Shown: positions 55,246 through 60,000 of the stretch, in pieces
How positions within the stretch are numbered: position 1 is the stretch's first letter
Layout of the letters: the number at the start of each line of letters is the position of its first letter
Source of the DNA: Liolophura sinensis
Lineage: Eukaryota; Mollusca; Polyplacophora; Chitonida; Chitonidae
Direction of reading: 5' to 3'
DNA length: 60,000 nucleotides
Assembly: GCF_032854445.1 (NCBI RefSeq)
Contig: NC_088295.1
Span: 33,717,385-33,777,384 of the forward strand
Made by a program: the position numbers and the translations under genes
Notes under the pieces: generated by a model
The model's database searches: none
Seen by the model: only the letters and a program-made list of their open reading frames with translations
What the model was told of the DNA's origin: nothing

Positions 55246-58200
55246 ATGGGTAAGCGAAATTTGGGCCGCAAACCGAAAACGTGATTGGCTGTTTGGTGAG
55301 AGACTGAACGATTTTGTGTGTGGCGCGAGGATTGTGTTGATGGGTGCCGGCGTGCGGCATGAGATGAGTCAAAGAATGGGTCGATCAGGCCAGCATCTGT
55401 CAACCGGTCACCCTGACATCTGAAACATTAACAGTCACTAACAAGTCAGCTCAGTCACAGACACTAAATGTGGCACAGTATTGTGATTGTTATATTCCCA
55501 CAAGTTTCACCAGTAACAGCATTATAATTAACATTATACATGACAATTTAAAATGTAGTTTTACCTGTAGGCCTAGATATGATGATAACATGGACGTACT
55601 AACCTACCACCAGTGTTGTGTTGCATTGTGTGTATAGGTTATTGTCTAGAAATGATATTACACCGTGTAATATAGTGTGAAACCGTGTAAAATTTCGTAT
55701 AGGGACAACAGCAAGGTTTTTCTGACATGGAGAGCCACAGTTGGAATACAAAGAAAGCTCAGTTGTTTTTTTATTCTTTAAATTATTACAGCGCAATGTA
55801 TATGTAATATACATGACCTGTTGATACATGTAACTTAATGTCAATATGGGGCCGAGGGGTTACCAAGCAATGACCCAGGAGCTCCCATCAATGTGGTCGT
55901 TGTGAGTTTACATCTTGTTCATGCTGGCCTCCTCTCTGACTGTGTGTGGGAAGGTCTTTTAGGAACATACAGATGGTCGGGGATGCTGGTCACCGTTGCA
56001 CAAGTGAAATGTTCTTGAGTATGGTATAAAATGCCAATCAAATAAATAAATAAAACATGTTAATACAAGGATTCTTAGAAAAGTTTAGCTTAGCCTTATG
56101 AATTAGACTTTGTGTACAAACACTACCATGTCTAACAGAGGTGTATTAATTCTCAAAACCCTGAGTATTTTCATAATTGCACTTAACATGCATGTCAGTA
56201 GCATTTCCTACTAGACATTTTCTCTGTCTGCAGTCAAGAGGATTGCACTTTTGTTAGACCAAAATCGGTTCTCATTATGCTTATATCAACCATTTTTAGC
56301 CCACGACCCAGGAGAACTTTAAACTGGAGGCTATCTTCGCAATGTTTAACTTTTGCATGTATGGAATATGGAAAGTGAAAAGTCCTCATAATGGAAAACG
56401 CTCAGCAAAGTGTTGATTTTTATTATTTATTGCTGGATGATCTTCCTACATATGGTCAGAGAGGAAGCCAACATGAACTGGACTTGAACTCTCTGTGACT
56501 GCATTGCTGAGAGGTTCCTGGGTCATAAAGCCACACTGACACACTAACCACCTCGGCCATGGAGGCTCCCACAAGAGTTGAGAAGGTTAACATAGCAGCT
56601 TGTTCCAAATTTCAGGATCAGCAGTCTTTTCTGGAAATCACCGATTTGAGAATATCAGAAACCTATTGCGGTCTTCCAACAAAAGTAAGACCCATTCATC
56701 AAAGGATTGCAGATTGAGAAAATGACAGGGAAGAAACAATACAGAAGCTCTAAGTGCAGTTACAATGTAGGAAAATGTCCATTGTTTTGGAAATGAACCC
56801 TGTTAGACTTTGTATTGTTAATGTACAGGGTCTGATTCATTACGTTTTTGTATGACTATAACTTATTACTGTGCTACATGTACATGTACACGTATGTTTG
56901 GGAATTATTATCTTCAGGTGCTGAGAAAGCATTTGTTAGGTGTTTTGCAGTAGCACTGTTATAGCTATCACCTTTGCAACCAATTCTGTAACATAACATT
57001 GTCAAGCAAGACAGTTATTTGCTCATAATGTCACATCAAGCACCTTGTGAAACTACTGCAAAGTTTCGTTTGTGTGCATCCTATGGATTTAGTTTTCGAA
57101 AGAAACACATATTGATTTCTAATCATAAATGTTATGATATATATTCATTTCTTCCCCAAGCTCTATGCGGTGTCTCACATGGTACTACAGTATTGGACAG
57201 GTCATCAATATTACATCAGGCTCAGGCTCATGTACAGTACATGAAGTGAGTGCATGGGTCTTAGCATGATGGTGCTACAATCTCCCCGTAGATAAACTTT
57301 GTATTAACACATCTCTCAAAGACATCTCAGTGCTTTTCCAATGTTGATTTCTCTTGTCCATTGGAATTTGATTGTTTTGGCAAACACTGCATTTTCTTGA
57401 GTATCCATGGTAACAGCTCTTGGTATACTAATGACTATGTTGCATTTGAAGACTGTTGGGAGTCTTTAGCAGATTTCATGGTTTAAACATCTATTGTATA
57501 AAGCAAACTGCCATTTATGGATAATTGCATGGTTGTGTGTAAGTCTTGCCAAGATTAGCGGTTACATTGGGAGACTTCAAGTATGCCAATTTCAGCTTGT
57601 CATGAGACTGATGTGAATGTAAGTCTTTAGTTTGCCGCCAGTGTGAGCATTTGGCTAGCAAAAACAGTCTACATATGTGGTACAGTACATGTATGTGAAC
57701 ATCCACATGCATTAATTGCGTCTCACTTTACTGGAGGATGTACATGTCTGGGAACACCATTTTTATTCCATTTACATTTGCTTTGCGATTTTAATATGTT
57801 GTATAACATGTCCATGTACATGTGTATACTTCATTTTGCCCACTGGCAATGTAATTTTTAAGAGCAGCAGCACTTTTCCTGTGCAGAGAAAACTGGACCA
57901 AATGCTTTAAAGAAATTTTTAACATCAATATATGACTCCAGATATGTGTATTTTAATAATTAATTTGTAAGTATGTTCATACATACATGTACTGTTATTT
58001 AATGCAAAACACAAGTATTCATGGATTTTCACAGAGTTGGTTGTTGTGGCATAACACTATCCCTGTTGAGACTTCAGATTAGACAGCTCATGCGTCAGAT
58101 CAGTTAAACCACTTATCAGTTTTATATACATGAATTGGCAGCATTGCTGGTAAAACTTCCATGAGTGATGGTGTGTGTTTTGACTAGATGCCATACAGGT

Positions 58201-58531
58201 GCATTTATGTGACATCATCATACATTTTTGCCAAAGTGGAAAATAAATTTGGTGCCTGAACAATTTAGGAATAAAGAAACAAAGTTTATGAATCAAGTTT
58301 GATTGAGTTTACAGATGGCTGTATGATGTAATTGTGTGTGTATCACCATAATGGTTTAAACATGATTGAGCATAGCTGTACATGCATTGTGTTGCAATGA
58401 TTGAATCTTTTGATGTACATGTTCTGTTGCAGATGGTCTAGTCCAGGCAGTGGAGAAGCTGAAGATCACCCAGGGCATTGAGGAAAGAGACTGCTGTGTG
58501 GAGACTTTAATACAGGGCTTGACCAAGGAAG
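55246..58531 (+). CDS. RAP1GDS1: Rap1 GTPase-GDP dissociation stimulator 1 (SmgGDS) N-terminus, two exons; gene continues beyond window
   Basis: Exon 1 coding part is only ATG G (55246-55249) before donor GTAAGC. Exon 2 (58433-58531) follows acceptor TTGCAG, has 32 full codons and ends at donor GTAAAT in phase 1. Joined, they read MDGLVQAVEKLKITQGIEER then DCCVETLIQGLTKE. The pattern MD-x-L-(x)5-KLKIT-(x)n-D-(x)n-C-(x)3-L-x-Q-x-L matches the N-terminus of vertebrate RAP1GDS1 as I remember it, including initiator MD and the KLKIT string. SmgGDS is an armadillo-repeat cytosolic chaperone and exchange factor for prenylatable small GTPases (Rap1, RhoA). Only about 35 of roughly 600 residues are visible, so the call rests on a short match. 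It is arranged head-to-head with the PDZ gene. Confidence 0.7.
55848..56054 (+). mobile_element. SINE copy, diverged and internally deleted
   Basis: GGGGCCGAGGGGTTACCAAG, AATGACCCAGGAGCT and CATCAATGTGGTCGTTGTGA, then a shortened central block (GGAAGGTCTTTTAGGAACAT) and the tail TGAAATGTTCTTGAGTATGG with AAAT repeats. The GTTTCCCCC part is absent. Confidence 0.8.
56441..56569 (-). mobile_element. SINE 5' half, minus strand
   Basis: Reverse complement of the tRNA-like head and box B region: GAGAGGAAGCCAACATGAAC, GACTGCATTGCTGAGAGGTT, CCTGGGTCATAAAGCCACAC, CACCTCGGCCATGGAGGCTC. It lacks the 3' tail. Confidence 0.85.
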
Positions 58532-60000
58532 GTAAATATTATGTTATATTCAATATATAGTTGATAACTTTATCTATCTGCATTGACAAATCTTTAGGCA
58601 AATGTGTGTATGTATTTGCAGTTGAAAGGCAGCATTTGTACTAGAAATGTACATATATACATTTAAATGCACATGTATATGTAAGCTTGCGTTGATATAA
58701 TACATTTTTTCTCTGGCCGTATATGGGAAGCTATTGAAGCAACCTACGTATGGTTGTGGGTTTCCCCCTGGGGTCTGCCCATTTTCCTCCCACCATTGTA
58801 TAAGTGAAATATTCTTGAGTACGGCATTAAACACCAATCAAATAAATAAATAAATAAGTATAATGTTTTTCACCCTTTCAAATGTGTTTGTGATTCTTTC
58901 CATGGAGAAATCTTCTTTTCTTGGATCCTGTATTTTGAATTGCATGTCACATTGCTCTATCAGATTGTAGCATTGGATATAATCACTGTGGACATACATG
59001 CACACTTTACATGTACATGTATATATTTTGGAAAGTAAGACTTATTGTCAGGCGCAGTGTTTGCCTTACATGTAAATAAAACTTGATGTCTCACACTTGT
59101 AATTACATTTCACACTTTTAGTTGCCAGATATGTTGACCTTTAATCTTTACACTGCATGATACTCAAACAACAGTACAATTATTATACATGGGGTGAAGT
59201 TGGAATACTACAAATATTTTATTGGTGAATGGTGGAAGCAATGTCCAACCTAAGACTTAGTTGTATTGTCATAATTGTGTGAGTTCTTTGACTTGTCTCT
59301 AAAACAAACAATGCTACATCACAATTGGATGCGCATTATCTTATGTATGCATGTGCATATAGTTTCAGACAGTCCCTGAGACTTACAAAAGCTTTACAGA
59401 ACCTTGTCTATGGCACCATCAAGTCTAGACTGTTATAAGGTATCACACTGAAGCGTAAACCGGCAGAGCAATGCTTTTTTTTTTTATCACATTCACAATT
59501 TTCTGTTGACACTGTCTTCCATGATGGCTGATAGTGACACGCAGTATCAGTCAGGGGAGACAAACACGCTTTGATTGATAACAGTTTAATTGATCTGGCC
59601 ACTTGTAACTGATTAGATCGATCATTATGTCACAGCTCCATTCATGGCTGTGTACTGGCTTGGCTGTGTGAACTGCCTCTGAGCTGAGTAGTCTTAATAA
59701 TCTGTGTAAAGGATTGGGTCGGTTGTTGTACTGAGCTGTTGTATCGAACACTGTTACACGGCCAGGGAAAAACAACTACACTGAATGCCTGTAATGGGCC
59801 TCTTGCACTATGTACACGTACTGTATTATTCTGATTTGTTTGCTTGAGACACAGCCTAAATCTTATAGACTACCCTACAGTGGGCTATTGTTCAGAATGT
59901 ATTCTCCACGGGGAATCCATTTTTTTTGCCTGCTTTTTCAGCAGATGTGTTGACATTTGCTTTTTTGTTGTGCAGATGAACAAACATGTACATACATCTG
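58532..60000 (+). other. RAP1GDS1-like intron 2 (and possible exon 3 start at 59975)
   Basis: Contains a SINE at 58711-58857. A strong acceptor (TTTGCTTTTTTGTTGTGCAG, ending at 59974) followed by a phase-compatible open frame (Asp-Glu-Gln-Thr...) could start the next exon. Its peptide does not obviously resemble the family and the window ends, so this stays tentative. Confidence 0.4.
58711..58857 (+). mobile_element. SINE copy, 5'-truncated
   Basis: CTCTGGCCGTATATGGGAAG, GTATGGTTGTGGGTTTCCCC, CATTTTCCTCCCACCATTGT, AAATATTCTTGAGTACGGCA, AAAT tail. A small deletion removes the AATGCTGGCCGCC segment. Confidence 0.88.

Larger units (their letters stand above)
55250..58432 (+). other. RAP1GDS1-like intron 1
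   Basis: Runs from GTAAGC after ATG G to the acceptor before exon 2. Contains two SINE copies (55848-56054 plus; 56441-56569 minus). Other short frames have no splice support. Confidence 0.65.

Noticed and set aside
54947-55423. Overlapping open frames on both strands in the intergenic region
   Set aside because: They overlap each other antisense in a GC-richer promoter area and show no protein features.

Overview
This is an AT-rich, intron-dominated animal genome window, not a bacterial one: coding sequence comes in short blocks flanked by GT/AG splice sites and separated by kilobases of repeat-bearing intron. A tRNA-headed SINE ending in AAATAAAT repeats, a small TA-flanked inverted-repeat element, and the palindrome ACATGTACATGT scattered everywhere fit a lophotrochozoan, most likely a mollusc. 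That placement is inferred from repeat style and gene content, not proven.

Almost the whole window (1007-54471, minus strand) is one large gene, open at its 3' end. I could chain 21 exons whose splice phases all agree, giving 2937 nt or 979 codons. The N-terminus (exons 1-2) is an ALP/Enigma-type PDZ domain (PDLIM/Zasp/LDB3 family, PWGIRLQGG signature). The middle is a Ser/Pro-rich linker with many P-x-W-x-P motifs. The C-terminal part seen here carries the hallmarks of the sorbin/CAP/vinexin (SORBS) family: SDWYKQMFKSLH in exon 15 and PRSIMDYEPGFSSI (SoHo core) in exon 21. LIM and SH3 domains, if present, lie beyond position 1. A PDZ-plus-SoHo protein is the main discovery candidate. Human PDLIM1/2/3 are direct neighbours of SORBS1/3/2, so this gene may show a linked or fused state of the two families.

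At 54472-55245 lies a short divergent promoter region. To its right, on the plus strand, starts a second gene. Its first coding exon ends just after ATG G, and its second exon (58433-58531) encodes a peptide matching the N-terminus of RAP1GDS1 (SmgGDS, an armadillo-repeat chaperone/exchange factor for small GTPases). The gene runs out of the window at 60000.

The introns hold about ten SINE copies or fragments (one nested with a clear target-site duplication), four copies of a ~205-bp TA-flanked MITE, a ~655-bp TTAA-flanked inverted-repeat element, two foldback structures, an exact 57-bp tandem duplication, a diverged ~180-bp tandem duplication touching exon 13, and simple repeats. I saw no tRNA or rRNA genes, CRISPR arrays or viral genes.
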